From a virus, in IMG/VR virus record IMGVR_UViG_3300047678_000197, positions 1 to 42,314 of that record: DNA of 42,314 nt. One strand, written 5' to 3'. The notes beneath the pieces are model-generated. The model made no database searches. It was not told the DNA's origin and saw only the letters and a list, made by a program, of their open reading frames with translations. Positions 7,490 to 16,940 of the stretch are shown here, piece by piece. Position 1 is the first letter of the stretch; each line of letters opens with the position of its first letter. The position numbers and the translations under genes are program-made.

Positions 7490-8020
7490 AGGCCAGACGA
7501 TGGCTCTGACAGCATCAACCGTTTCAGCAGCATCAATAGCAGCCCGTAGTTCTCTTGCTGTTCCGTGCGCTTTTTGTGTTCTTTGTCCAAGCATCAGGCC
7601 CATTTGCAGCAGCTTCGGCAAGTCAAGGTCAACAACCTCGTTATTAGCCAGGGTCCATGAGATGCTGACCGGCTGCTTTGTCGCCTTCATGATCTGAGCA
7701 TGCGTGATCGAGTCAGAGATTGCTTGCCTGTCCTGGGGTCTTCCCTGAAAGACACCGTAAGGCGTCTCAAGGTGAGAATCGATGACCGCTGCGCGAGCAG
7801 CTTTGATCTCGGCCCACTTGTCAGCTCGTGCCTCCTCAAGGCTGCAGGCATTCACCCACGTAAAAGCCTCGTCAATCCAGTGCAGCTCCACGCCTGCGTG
7901 AGGAGGCTCAGGCCAAAAGACAGGCTCGTCTGAAACGAATACTCCTGCGTGCTCATGCTCGGACACCTCCAATCGAACAATCTTGGTGCCGTCAAGCACC
8001 GCATAAGTCTTTGTCATCAT
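7487..8020 (-). CDS. DUF4376-type tail fibre-associated protein
   Basis: The protein has 177 residues and two adjacent possible starts (8020 and 8017). The C-terminal part from about residue 65 (ADKWAEIKAARAAVID, ETPYGVFQGRPQDRQAISDSI, TKQPVSISWTLANNEVVDLDL, LAQMG-like helix) fits the DUF4376 domain found in phage tail-fibre and assembly proteins. The N-terminal part (VLDGTKIVRLEVSEHE, WIDEAFTWVNA) is the short adaptor that often precedes it. It overlaps the stop of the giant tip protein (ATGATGA), so the two are translationally coupled. It may help fibre assembly. Confidence 0.75.
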   Translation of the reverse strand: MMTKTYAVLDGTKIVRLEVSEHEHAGVFVSDEPVFWPEPPHAGVELHWIDEAFTWVNACSLEEARADKWAEIKAARAAVIDSHLETPYGVFQGRPQDRQAISDSITHAQIMKATKQPVSISWTLANNEVVDLDLPKLLQMGLMLGQRTQKAHGTARELRAAIDAAETVDAVRAIVWP

Positions 8021-11000
8021 GGCAATGTTCCTGGTGTTCCGTGGTTGATGCGCACGAACTTGGTTGCCATAGCGACTCGACCGTTGGAGTCGGTGACGTA
8101 GCAGGTCAAGTAGGCATCGTTGTATTGGTTGGTGCCCGAGCTTTTCAGGTACACAGTTGCGCTGTTGGCGCCGCCTTCAATCGCCACCTCGCCAGTGATG
8201 TACGGGTAGTCCACTGCCAATGTCCAGTTGTAGGTATAGCTCGCTAAGCCGCCACTTGGGGTAGCCGTGCTGCTGAAAGCACCCGAGATTGCTCCGTTGC
8301 TTACAGAGGATGAGGAGCCGCCCGAAGCGCTTGCTGAGTACGTGTCAAACTTGGCGTTGATTAGCAGTTCGGCGCCGTCCCATCTCAGGTTGTTGCCCGC
8401 AGGATTGCCGATGCTGAGTTTTGGCGTTCCAGATCCCATGCCGATCCAGAATCCGGTGCCTGTGTTGTACGCCGTTTGACCACTTTTTAACGATCCAGAT
8501 GAGCTGATCACGGCGTTTCCGAGCTCAGCAGATAGTGCGCTCAGGGAACCGATGGAAGCTGTCTTAATCTGTGCGATGTCAATAGCCGCGGACGCGATGT
8601 AGGTCGACGCATTTGCTGCTGTGATTGGGTTTAGAGCTCGCACAGACGTCTGATCTGTGTACCCGCTAGAAGCCCAAGGACCCGGAACTGTCGTGTTTGC
8701 GGCAACCTCTTCAACTTGGCAGCGAGCGACGAACATATAGCTGTTGCTTGAGCCGCTGTTCGTGTCAAGCTTTCGCACCATCAACCGAATGAATGCAGTA
8801 CCACTCGGCATGTCTCCGTATGAGCTTATCCGCTTAAATGTGTCGATAGTTTTTCCACCGTACGCTTCTGCGGCGTTATATGGTGACGTACCACTGATGC
8901 CATAGGTGTTGGTGAAGATGGTACCGGCCGCGTCGTAGAGATATGCAAAGATGATCACCGTGGCCCGATGTGCGCCCGTGTATGCGCTCAGGACATAGCG
9001 CTTACCGACTTCAACAGGAATAGGCGGACTTTGCCACTCGCAATAGTTGTTGCTGTCTCCGGTTCTGTTGCTTTGATACGCATAGAGCACGTCAGAACCT
9101 GGAGCACCAGCCGGCACAAGTTGATAGTCAGAGTTGAGGTTAACCCCCTGTGCGCCTATTGCTATACCGCTATTGACAAGGGACCATCCGTTGAGCCCGT
9201 TACTAAAGTCAGCGTTATAGAGAACGTTTGCTCCGAGCGGCAACACAGAATTGTTGACTGTCACGCCAGAAGTTCCAGCTCCTTGCAGGACGCCAGCGCT
9301 GTCTACAGTGATGCTGCTGTTCCTTAGTGCGTTATCAGCATAGGACGCTGTGAGAGGAACAGCGGCGCTAAAAACAACGGTACCTGCGCTGTTCTTAATC
9401 GTTAAGTCACGCGTGTCTATCCTGCTGGCTGTCACTGTGCCGGCAACCAGCCTGTCACCTGTGATTGTGTCTGCCGCAATATTGCTGGCTGTGATCGTGT
9501 TTGCCGCAATATTTGAGCTAGTAATCGTGCTTGCAGCGATCTTGCCGCCTGTAATCGTGTTTGCTGCGATCTCATTAGCTGTCAGCGTTCCGGCTGCAAC
9601 CTTTGCAGCCGTGATCGTTCCATCGACAAGCAAGTTTCCGTCATTCGCGCGCTCGATGCGAATGTCCTGTGCCGCCTGCAATACAGATGATGAGCCAAAG
9701 CCGTTGTACTGAAACCAAACACCAATCTTGACTGAGCGGCAGTGCGCAGGGATTACGCGACCCGTTCCCGGGCCGATCTGTCCGCCACAACGAGTAAACA
9801 CGCCTTCGGGTGGTGTGTAGCCGTAGACATAGCCAGCTAAGGTTCCACCCCAAGGTGGTGAAATGTCCCCACCAGGGATTCTGTTGCCTGCTCCGTCGTA
9901 CATGTCGACAAAGATGTACATGTTGCGGTCATTGCCACCAGCAACGTACAAGTTTGCGCTAACGAAATACACTTTTTGCGGATCTATGACAAGAGGTCTT
10001 GAGAAGACTTGTGCATTCGCGCTTCCAGTGCTGTTTGCAAAGTAGTTTGCGCCTACTGATCCCGTCGCATCAGTTCCAATCCCAATCGAAACACCAGGGC
10101 CTTGGATGGACCAAGCGCTGATGTCCTCAACAGCAGGGTCGTCGTTCAAAGCCTGACCACGCGAAGTGACAAGCAGCTTGTCTGTCCTGATTGCACCTGC
10201 GGCGATCTCTGCAGCGCTGATTGCGCCTGCCTGAATTTTTCCTGCAACTACGCTATTTGCGCCTAGTTCATTTGCTGTCACAGCGCCTGCGGCAAGCTTG
10301 GCTGTGGTCACCGCGCCGGCAGATAGCTCAGTAACCGTTATCGCGTTTGCAGCGATCTGGCTAGCTGTGATCGTGTCTGCAGCAATGTTGGCCGCAGTAA
10401 TCGTGTTCGCGGCGATCTTGGAGCCAGTGATCGTTCCGTCAACAATCAAAGATGCTGCGATGGCCTCCTCGACACGGAAGTCCTGCAGGTCAGTGACTCC
10501 CGTTGTGTTGTAGTTCGCGTAAAGCTCCAGATAGCCTGAGACAGTTGTAGAGTCGGTCGTGACGGTGCCGACATATCGCGTCCACGTGGTGGAAGGAGCA
10601 AACGACTCAAGGTTTCCAGTGGAGGTCGGAACAATATACGTTCCGCTCGTATTGGCGCCGTCGCGTTGCCAGAGACGAATGTACGCAAAGCCAGAACCTG
10701 ACGTGCGGCGTAGATATGCTGAAACCCGATAGGTCCGGCCTGGTGCTAATGGAAAGACGCGTGATTGAATTGCGCCAGCATTTGTGAACCGCGCGGCGCT
10801 GCGATTTGAGACGCCATCAGTAATCGTTGTGTAGCTTGGCGCCGCACCAAATGTGCCTGTCCAAGCGCTGGCATCAATGAATGAAGGATCATCATTAAGT
10901 GCAGCGCCTTGACCTGTGACAAGGAGCTTGCTCGTCGTGATAGCGCCTGCAGAAATTTCAGTGGCGCTCACCGCGCCTGCCGCGATCTTGCCGGCGATGA

Positions 11001-14000
11001 TCGCGTTGGAGGCGATTTCGTTGGCGGTCACAGCACCCGTCGTCAGCTTTGTTGTGGTTACTGAGCCCGCAGCAAGCTCAGCGGTAGTGATTGCGCCGGA
11101 GGCAATCTCGTTTGCAGTGATCGTGTCAGCTGCAATCTTCGCTGCCGTTATGGCGCCTGCTGCAATCTTTGCGGTGCTGATCGAGCTATCCGTGATCTGC
11201 GTTGTCGTGATTTGACCGGTTAGCTTTGCTGCAGCAAGGTCCGCAATCTGCGAATTGCTTAGCGTGCCTGTGATGTCAACAGCAGGCACTGAGGAGACAT
11301 AGGAGGTGCCGTTCCAACGGTAAGCCTTGCCGTCGGTGGTGTTGAAGATGACGCGCGTGCTGAGCGTCCCAGGTACAGAGGACACAACACCTACAGGTTC
11401 GATGCCAGAAGCGAACTTGGCCGTTGTGAGTGTTGAGTCCGCAATTTGTGAAGCAACGATAGTTCCGGTGATTTTGGCTGCGGCGATTGCTGCAAGCTGG
11501 GAGTCACTCAGCGTGCCTGTGATGTCTGTTGATGGAACCGTTGCAATGAAGGCTGAGCCGTCATAACGATATAGCTTGCCGTCACCTGTTAGCAGAACAA
11601 TGCGGCCCGTGACGTTGCCGGTAGTTGGCAGGGAGCCAAGAACTTCGATAGGACGTAAGGTCGAAGCAAACTTCGCGATAGTCACGGAGCCATCAGCGAT
11701 GCCTGAAACAGGGGGAATCGTTGCTTGCCAGGCGCCACCAACATAAGAGTAGAGCTGGCCGTCCGTCTGGTTGTAGACGATGCTTGGACCTGTGTAGCCG
11801 GTTGGAGACGGTAAGCTCGACACCTCAGGAATGCCGGCGCCTGCCAAGGCTGCGCCGCTGATCTGCGAGCTGACATTCAAGCCTGAGCCGTCTAGAGGCT
11901 TGCTGAAGGTGTCATAGGCTGCGAGCTTGTAGTAGTAGGTCGTGCCAAAGTCAGCTTGGTCAGACAGGTAGTTGTCGCCTGTGTCATAGAGCAGGTTGCC
12001 CGAAGCTGGCGTGAAGCCTGATGTAGTCGAGCGCCAAACCAAGACGCCTTTTAAGTCGGTGTCAGCCGGCTTTGCAAAGCTGATCTTGATGTTGCCGATA
12101 CCACCGACAAGCGCGATGCTCGACAACGCAGCCGGCGCAGGGTTCGACAGGGTTGCGGCCGCCGCAGACGCCAAGGCGTTCAGCGCGTCACGTGTCTGGA
12201 CATCGATGCGGACAGAGCGACGTGGGCCACCGTCATCCAGGTTCTTGCTGAAGGTGTAGGTGTAGGTCTGGGTTGTTCCAGGTTGGACAGTAGGAACAGT
12301 CTCGGTGCGCAGCAACGTGCCACCCGTTGTGTAGACCTTGACAACGAAGTCCTTGACCGCTGGGTTCTTACCCAAGTTGCTTGATGGGTTCGTCCAGACA
12401 ACCGTCAGGTCTTGGCCTGTAAAGCTAGTGCCACCACCTAAGACAGACAGGCCTGTGACGCTTGCTACAACAGGAGTTGTCGAGCCGCTGAGGTCAACGC
12501 CGTAGGATGTCGAGACAACAGGTGAAGGCAGGCCCCACTTGGAGATCGAGTAGACGTTGATGTCATAGGTGCCGGTCGTGACGTTTTCAATAGTGAAGAA
12601 CGCGGTGCCGATCTCATCTAGCTGAGTCCATGCCTCGCCGCGCTTCCGGTACTGAACGGTGAACTTCGATGCGTCTGTCGGTCGAGTCCAAGAGACGTAC
12701 AAGTCACGGAAGACCGTGTCAACAGCCGAAGCAGCTTGCAGGATGACAGTCAAGCCTGTGACAGGACCAGGAACCGTGTTGCGTGTGGTATCGCTGAAGA
12801 CCTGAGCTGTAGTGCTGACGCCAGTCTCAACACGTGAGTACTTGGTTGGGTCGTACTGAAGCGCCGAGACCTCGAAGAAGCCGTCTTTGTCCTCTTTGAT
12901 GTCCACCACGCGGAACAGGCGAGGAACGATGTTGCCGCTGACAATCACGTCGGCGCCTGGAGGCACGGTTTGAGAGAACGCGGCTGTCACGCTGAGGACC
13001 GTGTAGCTGCCAGGACCGTTGGCGACCGTCCGTTGCTGGGTTGTCTTGCCGTCCGCAAGCAGCACGTCAATCAGGTTTGTGCCGCTGGTGATCGTGACCG
13101 GGCGGTCTAAGGTGACGGTTGTTGAAGTTGCCGAAACCACCTTCGCTGCCAAGAGCGAGTTGGCATAGTCGGTGTCCATCACCTTGATGACGGTTCCTGG
13201 CTCGACGTTCACATGGCTCAGCGGCGCACGGTAGGAAACCATGTCCGTGTTGCGAAGCTCAGTGTCAACGGCCCAACGTGCTACCCGACGCGCTTGACCT
13301 TCAGACGTGCATCCCCATGCGACGATGTCCGTCACGTTGTAAGGATAGCTTGTGCTGTCGTCGTAGTAGAGGACAGAGGTCTGTTGCCACCCGTTAGTGA
13401 GGTCGTTGTATGCAACACGTGCCGCTGTGTGGCGCGTAGAACCATCAGAAGAGGAGTAGCTGAAGCCTTCCTCAGAGATGTTGGACTTCGTGACGAGCAC
13501 AGAGGCTGCTGTTGGCCTGTCTTGAACAAGCTTGATCAGGCCGCCTGACGAATAGACAACGGCGTTGAAGGTGGAAGCCAGCATCTGGACCATCTTCCAC
13601 ATGTCGTCCATCTGGGTCAGTTGCGAGTTGAACCTGAAGCGAGGCTCATAGACGGTGCCAGTAGCTGTTGTGACAGGCACCAGCTCGTCGCAGTACACGG
13701 ACGCAGCGTAGAAGGAGGAAAAGTCGATGCCGGCAGGGTCAATGAAGTCACCTGCACCGTACCGCTTATTTGTCAGCAAGTCATAGAGATGCCAGACCGG
13801 GTTGTCTGTCCAGTACAGCGTTCCCGTTGTGGTGTGGTCCCACATGCGGGTCGTGCTGTTGTAGGACCATGTCTTTGTCGCAGACATGGCGCCTGAAGGA
13901 ACGCCTGTGTAAACGCGAGTTGCAGCGTTGTAGTTCGACGGCACCGCACACAGAATCCCGATGAAGTCAAACGTCTGCGGGGACGCATCAGGCGCTGTGC

Positions 14001-14727
14001 GTGCGTCATAGGACAGCGCGACATAAGCAGAGTGCGGATAGGTCTGCTTAACGTCCTGAATCTCAGTCAGGCGGTAGAAGGTGGTCTTGTCTGAGACACG
14101 GGCAGGATTGACAGCATCCGCCGTTAGGCGCTCGACCTTGATGTCCCATGTTCCAGAGCCGCTTGGCCGTGGCACGTAGTAGGACTTCTCAAACCCAGGC
14201 TCAGCCTTGCCTGTGACGCCGTCATTGATGATCGCGACCCAGGTGCCAGAAGAGGTCAGCTTTGCGGAGACCTGGACTGATACTGAAGTTGGTTGGGGCG
14301 TTCCCGAGTCATCAACGCTCTGCAAGCCGACAGGGAACTGCACGTCCACCCTGACCGCGTCGATGTTGGAGCTAGACGTTGTCCGCGTGACGGGTGCGCC
14401 GGCCTTGACCTCGCTGTTGACTGAGAAGCTCGCCTCAGCCGCTGAAAACCCTGGAACGTAGGTTTGGCTAGCAGTGCCGAAGCGTTGCTCGACCTTGATG
14501 TTTGGATAGTTGAACAGTCCTGAAACTGCGTCCTGCAGCGCTGTGTTCTTGAAAAAGACAGACTTGCCAGGATTGGTACCATCAGCGAGGCCAACGCACT
14601 CACCTTCAGAGATTAGGTGAACAACTCGGGCAACTTCGATTGACTGAAGCTGAGCCGCAGCCGGTACTAGCCCGGTGCTGTCGTAGTCGTATTGAAACTC
14701 GCGTTCTGTGCTGTCAAACTTTGGCAT
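8017..14727 (-). CDS. Giant tail tip/host-specificity protein, J-like
   Basis: The 2236-residue protein is about twice the length of lambda J. Residues 1-640 form the conserved hub part of J proteins (EVARVVHLISEGECVGLADG, later VRWAVD-type and PGTVIKVMD, ending VSALQYDPTKYSRVE). Residues about 650-960 hold two to three fibronectin-III-like domains (LYVSWTRPTDASKFTVQYRK; IKISFAKPADTDLKGVLVWR). The remainder alternates three blocks of decapeptide repeats with beta-sandwich domains resembling carbohydrate-binding modules, each introduced by ALNDDP (at about 1290 and 1535 for the clear cases). A J protein sits at the tail tip, contacts the host receptor and triggers DNA release. It follows genes I, K, L and M in lambda order. 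The enlarged C-terminal half probably sets host range. Confidence 0.92.
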   Translation of the reverse strand: MPKFDSTEREFQYDYDSTGLVPAAAQLQSIEVARVVHLISEGECVGLADGTNPGKSVFFKNTALQDAVSGLFNYPNIKVEQRFGTASQTYVPGFSAAEASFSVNSEVKAGAPVTRTTSSSNIDAVRVDVQFPVGLQSVDDSGTPQPTSVSVQVSAKLTSSGTWVAIINDGVTGKAEPGFEKSYYVPRPSGSGTWDIKVERLTADAVNPARVSDKTTFYRLTEIQDVKQTYPHSAYVALSYDARTAPDASPQTFDFIGILCAVPSNYNAATRVYTGVPSGAMSATKTWSYNSTTRMWDHTTTGTLYWTDNPVWHLYDLLTNKRYGAGDFIDPAGIDFSSFYAASVYCDELVPVTTATGTVYEPRFRFNSQLTQMDDMWKMVQMLASTFNAVVYSSGGLIKLVQDRPTAASVLVTKSNISEEGFSYSSSDGSTRHTAARVAYNDLTNGWQQTSVLYYDDSTSYPYNVTDIVAWGCTSEGQARRVARWAVDTELRNTDMVSYRAPLSHVNVEPGTVIKVMDTDYANSLLAAKVVSATSTTVTLDRPVTITSGTNLIDVLLADGKTTQQRTVANGPGSYTVLSVTAAFSQTVPPGADVIVSGNIVPRLFRVVDIKEDKDGFFEVSALQYDPTKYSRVETGVSTTAQVFSDTTRNTVPGPVTGLTVILQAASAVDTVFRDLYVSWTRPTDASKFTVQYRKRGEAWTQLDEIGTAFFTIENVTTGTYDINVYSISKWGLPSPVVSTSYGVDLSGSTTPVVASVTGLSVLGGGTSFTGQDLTVVWTNPSSNLGKNPAVKDFVVKVYTTGGTLLRTETVPTVQPGTTQTYTYTFSKNLDDGGPRRSVRIDVQTRDALNALASAAAATLSNPAPAALSSIALVGGIGNIKISFAKPADTDLKGVLVWRSTTSGFTPASGNLLYDTGDNYLSDQADFGTTYYYKLAAYDTFSKPLDGSGLNVSSQISGAALAGAGIPEVSSLPSPTGYTGPSIVYNQTDGQLYSYVGGAWQATIPPVSGIADGSVTIAKFASTLRPIEVLGSLPTTGNVTGRIVLLTGDGKLYRYDGSAFIATVPSTDITGTLSDSQLAAIAAAKITGTIVASQIADSTLTTAKFASGIEPVGVVSSVPGTLSTRVIFNTTDGKAYRWNGTSYVSSVPAVDITGTLSNSQIADLAAAKLTGQITTTQITDSSISTAKIAAGAITAAKIAADTITANEIASGAITTAELAAGSVTTTKLTTGAVTANEIASNAIIAGKIAAGAVSATEISAGAITTSKLLVTGQGAALNDDPSFIDASAWTGTFGAAPSYTTITDGVSNRSAARFTNAGAIQSRVFPLAPGRTYRVSAYLRRTSGSGFAYIRLWQRDGANTSGTYIVPTSTGNLESFAPSTTWTRYVGTVTTDSTTVSGYLELYANYNTTGVTDLQDFRVEEAIAASLIVDGTITGSKIAANTITAANIAADTITASQIAANAITVTELSAGAVTTAKLAAGAVTANELGANSVVAGKIQAGAISAAEIAAGAIRTDKLLVTSRGQALNDDPAVEDISAWSIQGPGVSIGIGTDATGSVGANYFANSTGSANAQVFSRPLVIDPQKVYFVSANLYVAGGNDRNMYIFVDMYDGAGNRIPGGDISPPWGGTLAGYVYGYTPPEGVFTRCGGQIGPGTGRVIPAHCRSVKIGVWFQYNGFGSSSVLQAAQDIRIERANDGNLLVDGTITAAKVAAGTLTANEIAANTITGGKIAASTITSSNIAANTITASNIAADTITGDRLVAGTVTASRIDTRDLTIKNSAGTVVFSAAVPLTASYADNALRNSSITVDSAGVLQGAGTSGVTVNNSVLPLGANVLYNADFSNGLNGWSLVNSGIAIGAQGVNLNSDYQLVPAGAPGSDVLYAYQSNRTGDSNNYCEWQSPPIPVEVGKRYVLSAYTGAHRATVIIFAYLYDAAGTIFTNTYGISGTSPYNAAEAYGGKTIDTFKRISSYGDMPSGTAFIRLMVRKLDTNSGSSNSYMFVARCQVEEVAANTTVPGPWASSGYTDQTSVRALNPITAANASTYIASAAIDIAQIKTASIGSLSALSAELGNAVISSSGSLKSGQTAYNTGTGFWIGMGSGTPKLSIGNPAGNNLRWDGAELLINAKFDTYSASASGGSSSSVSNGAISGAFSSTATPSGGLASYTYNWTLAVDYPYITGEVAIEGGANSATVYLKSSGTNQYNDAYLTCYVTDSNGRVAMATKFVRINHGTPGTLP
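9430..11235 (-). repeat. Three blocks of degenerate 30-bp repeats inside the tip-protein gene
   Basis: Within the J-like gene the coding strand repeats a unit of about 30 bases encoding decapeptides such as ITAAKIAADT, ITANEIASGA and VTANEIASNA. The three blocks lie at about 9430-9640, 10170-10430 and 10920-11235, with ordinary sequence between them. Each block probably forms a beta-helical or triple-stranded shaft segment. The similarity between blocks would also allow recombination that adds or removes domains. Confidence 0.8.
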
Positions 14728-14751
14728 CTAGGTCCCACTCTCTGTGGAACC

Positions 14752-14757
14752 TATTTA
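14752..14757 (-). promoter_or_regulatory. TAAATA element before the J-like gene
   Basis: Minus-strand TAAATA followed by GG lies in the short gap after gene I and ends 24 bases before the ATG at 14727. Confidence 0.55.
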
Positions 14758-14768
14758 CCTATCCGGGC

Positions 14769-15341
14769 TTAACTCAGCTGACCGACCGTAATGCCCTGGC
14801 TGATAACCGTTGAGCCTGCCCGACCTACTCGACCGTAGACGAGCGGGACAGGTCCACCCTGCTGCGTCTGATTGGCGCCGCCTGTGAAGAAGAAGTTGGG
14901 ATTGCTCTCGCTATCAGCCATGCTCGGAATTCTTGGCTTTGGAGCTAGCAAGCCCTGCACGCCGGCTGAAACAAGGCTCATACCCAAGCCCATGCCCAAC
15001 ATCTGCCAACCGGTTGGGTTGGCTCCCCACGAGATGTAGATCAGCACAATGCCGATGATGATCTTGACGACGTTGCTCTTACCTTTGACCGCTGGGAAGT
15101 AATGAACCTCCGTCACGCTGCCTAGATGTTGGTGAGCTTGCTCGGCTGTGATCGAGTTTGACTTGTCTTTCTCAGGCTTGCCTAAGGTCACGATCCACTC
15201 GCCGTCCGCAATGTGCTGCTTGAACTCATCGCCAAGCTGCAAGACAACACCTTGCGTCAGCAAGTAAGGGGTTGCAGCGTTGTACTGGTGCTTCTTTCCA
15301 AACTTCTTAGCGAGCGAGCCGTGAAAGACGACGTTGATCAT
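14769..15341 (-). CDS. Tail assembly protein I (lambda gpI-like)
   Basis: The protein has 190 residues. The N-terminal ubiquitin-like half (VVFHGSLAKKFGKKHQYNA, EWIVTLGKPE) is followed by a hydrophobic segment (about 92-135: VVKIIIGIVLIYISWG, MLGMGLGMSLVSAGVQGLL) and the conserved end SNPNFFFTGGANQTQQGGPVP-type with LVYGRVGRAGS. These are the marks of lambda gpI, which works with J and K in building the tail tip. Its start overlaps the stop of the K-like gene by four bases, and it is followed by J, the exact lambda order. Confidence 0.9.
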   Translation of the reverse strand: MINVVFHGSLAKKFGKKHQYNAATPYLLTQGVVLQLGDEFKQHIADGEWIVTLGKPEKDKSNSITAEQAHQHLGSVTEVHYFPAVKGKSNVVKIIIGIVLIYISWGANPTGWQMLGMGLGMSLVSAGVQGLLAPKPRIPSMADSESNPNFFFTGGANQTQQGGPVPLVYGRVGRAGSTVISQGITVGQLS

Positions 15342-16051
15342 GTGAGAGCCTTGTGCCTGATTACCTTGTGCAGGTATTTACAATCTTTCGACATGCTTGA
15401 CACACCTGATAGCTGGCCGAAGGCGTGATGCAGCAGGTCATCACCGCCTAGGTAGACGCCGATGTGATTTGTGAACCGCGCTCCTCTACGGAAAAGCAGC
15501 ACATCAGAAGGTCTAGCCTGCTCGAAGGAAACTTCGATAAAACCCCACTTGGCCCATAGGTCATCAATCAAAGTCTCACCGTTGTTGAACCAGTCCCAAT
15601 CACGAGGGCACGACGGCAGCACAATGCCATGATTGCTTTGCATGTAGTCCGTCATCAACGTCAAGCAGTCGTTGGCGTTGAAGACAAACTCTCTTTCCTC
15701 AAGAGCTGGCCGAAAGCTTGTGCCGCCAAAGAAGACCGGCTCTGACACGGTCAACCCATCGCAGTAGACAATGGCAAAGGGAATGTCTAGCTCGACCTGG
15801 CACTCCATGTCTGCTTTGGACGGCGCTCTTGGGTCAACACCTTGCACGCTGAACAGCTTTGTGTGCGAGTGGACAACGTACTGAACAGCGTCCTCAGCCC
15901 AAGCTGGATGCTCAAGCGCAAGATCAAAGCTCTCTTCAGGCGTGGCTGACTTGTTCTCACAAGGGATGAACAGCTCATCAACCACGATGCCGCAGGCTTC
16001 TTGAGGAAAGCAGCGCGAGACGTGCTCGTTAAACTCCAACAGGTTCTTCAT
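15338..16051 (-). CDS. Tail assembly protein K, JAB peptidase plus NlpC/P60 domain
   Basis: This 237-residue protein has two domains. Residues 1-120 are a JAB/MPN metallopeptidase with EACGIV, VVHSHT and the SKADMECQ segment supplying the zinc-binding His and Asp. Residues 120-237 are an NlpC/P60 cell-wall hydrolase with the catalytic Cys in NANDCLTLM and the His in FTNHIGVYLGG. Lambda gpK has the same two-domain layout and acts at the tail tip, probably opening peptidoglycan during DNA entry. Since no separate endolysin was found, this is the only recognisable peptidoglycan hydrolase of the phage. It overlaps the L gene by four bases. Confidence 0.92.
   Translation of the reverse strand: MKNLLEFNEHVSRCFPQEACGIVVDELFIPCENKSATPEESFDLALEHPAWAEDAVQYVVHSHTKLFSVQGVDPRAPSKADMECQVELDIPFAIVYCDGLTVSEPVFFGGTSFRPALEEREFVFNANDCLTLMTDYMQSNHGIVLPSCPRDWDWFNNGETLIDDLWAKWGFIEVSFEQARPSDVLLFRRGARFTNHIGVYLGGDDLLHHAFGQLSGVSSMSKDCKYLHKVIRHKALT
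15375..15380 (-). promoter_or_regulatory. TAAATA element inside the end of gene K, before gene I
   Basis: The copy is within K codons (CKYLHK) and ends 33 bases before the gene I ATG at 15341. It may be functional or chance. Confidence 0.3.
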
Positions 16052-16584
16052 CCGGTATTAAGCCCAACGCCAGGAAAGCCATAGTCACGAAGCACCATCC
16101 TTCGTGGAAGGCGAACACCCGGCCTATCAATGGCCCAGCACAGCTCGAACTGGATTGCTGAGTTTGTGTGCATTACCTTGCGGTTGATGATGAAGCGATC
16201 CACAGACAGCACCTGTGTAGGGTCAGCAAGCGCGTTGCCGGCTGCAAAGTTGACCGCATCGATGTACTTCGCGAAGACACGCGTTCTCGTCAGCGGGCAG
16301 TTGACCAAGTCACCCGCAGCGATGACGGCCGCCTGCATCGCACGATGCGTGTTGTCCACCGTCAGCATTGGACGTGGCGCAGCAGAGCTAGTAGCTTTTG
16401 ACCATCCTTCACCCACGACAGGAATGCCGGCATACGGCACGCCGTTGAAGGTGACTGCCGCGCCAAGCTCGTTGGTGTTGGGTGTGAAGTAGAAGATGCC
16501 TTGGCTGCTTGAGGTTGCGTCGAGCGAATAGAGCTCGACAATGGCGCCTGGGCTGGAGAGTTGAACGTCTTGAGCTACTGTCAT
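16048..16584 (-). CDS. Minor tail protein L, shortened at the C-terminus
   Basis: This 178-residue protein matches the phage minor tail protein L family: DVQLSSPGAIVELYSLDAT, FYFTPNTNELGAAVTFNG-type and FELCWAIDRPGVRLPRRMVLRD. Lambda L carries a C-terminal domain with four cysteines that bind an iron-sulfur cluster. Here the protein ends at RDYGFPGVGLNTG, just where that domain would begin, and only two scattered cysteines remain, so the cluster is absent. It sits between M and K with four-base overlaps on both sides. L forms part of the tail tip complex with M, I, K and J. Confidence 0.87.
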   Translation of the reverse strand: MTVAQDVQLSSPGAIVELYSLDATSSSQGIFYFTPNTNELGAAVTFNGVPYAGIPVVGEGWSKATSSAAPRPMLTVDNTHRAMQAAVIAAGDLVNCPLTRTRVFAKYIDAVNFAAGNALADPTQVLSVDRFIINRKVMHTNSAIQFELCWAIDRPGVRLPRRMVLRDYGFPGVGLNTG

Positions 16585-16937
16585 GCTAGGTCGAACTCCG
16601 TTTGCACCTGGATGGTGACGCTGTACAGATTGCCTGATGAGATGTTGATGCTCATGCCATCAGGGTTGACGCTGAACTTTGAAGCTGAAGCAGCGCCAGG
16701 AGGTGTGTAGTCAAAGGTGCTCCATGAGCCGATGCCATCAATGAAGGAGATCAGGCTTGTGAAGTCGGTCAGGCTCAGGTTGTCGTAGGCAATGGTGCCT
16801 TTCCAACCGGCAGCATTCAGGCCATCAGGGACGCGCTGTGAGAACCCATCACCCATGCGAAGCTCGCGCCGACGGTAAGTGCGCTGGAAGTTGGTACCTC
16901 CCTGCGAGATGTAGCTTTGAAGTGGTAGCGATGCCAT
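16581..16937 (-). CDS. Minor tail protein M
   Basis: The protein has 118 residues. The motif order RRRELRMGDGFSQRVPDGLN, FIDGIGSWSTFDYTPP and SVTIQVQTEFD identifies the lambda gpM/phage minor tail family. M joins the tape measure protein to the tail tip. It lies between the tape measure gene and L as in lambda, with a three-base gap to the former and a four-base overlap with the latter. Confidence 0.9.
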   Translation of the reverse strand: MASLPLQSYISQGGTNFQRTYRRRELRMGDGFSQRVPDGLNAAGWKGTIAYDNLSLTDFTSLISFIDGIGSWSTFDYTPPGAASASKFSVNPDGMSINISSGNLYSVTIQVQTEFDLA

Positions 16938-16940
16938 GTC

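Noticed and set aside
8017-14727. Diversity-generating retroelement acting on the tip protein
   Set aside because: No reverse transcriptase and no template-like repeat of the gene end were seen in the window.
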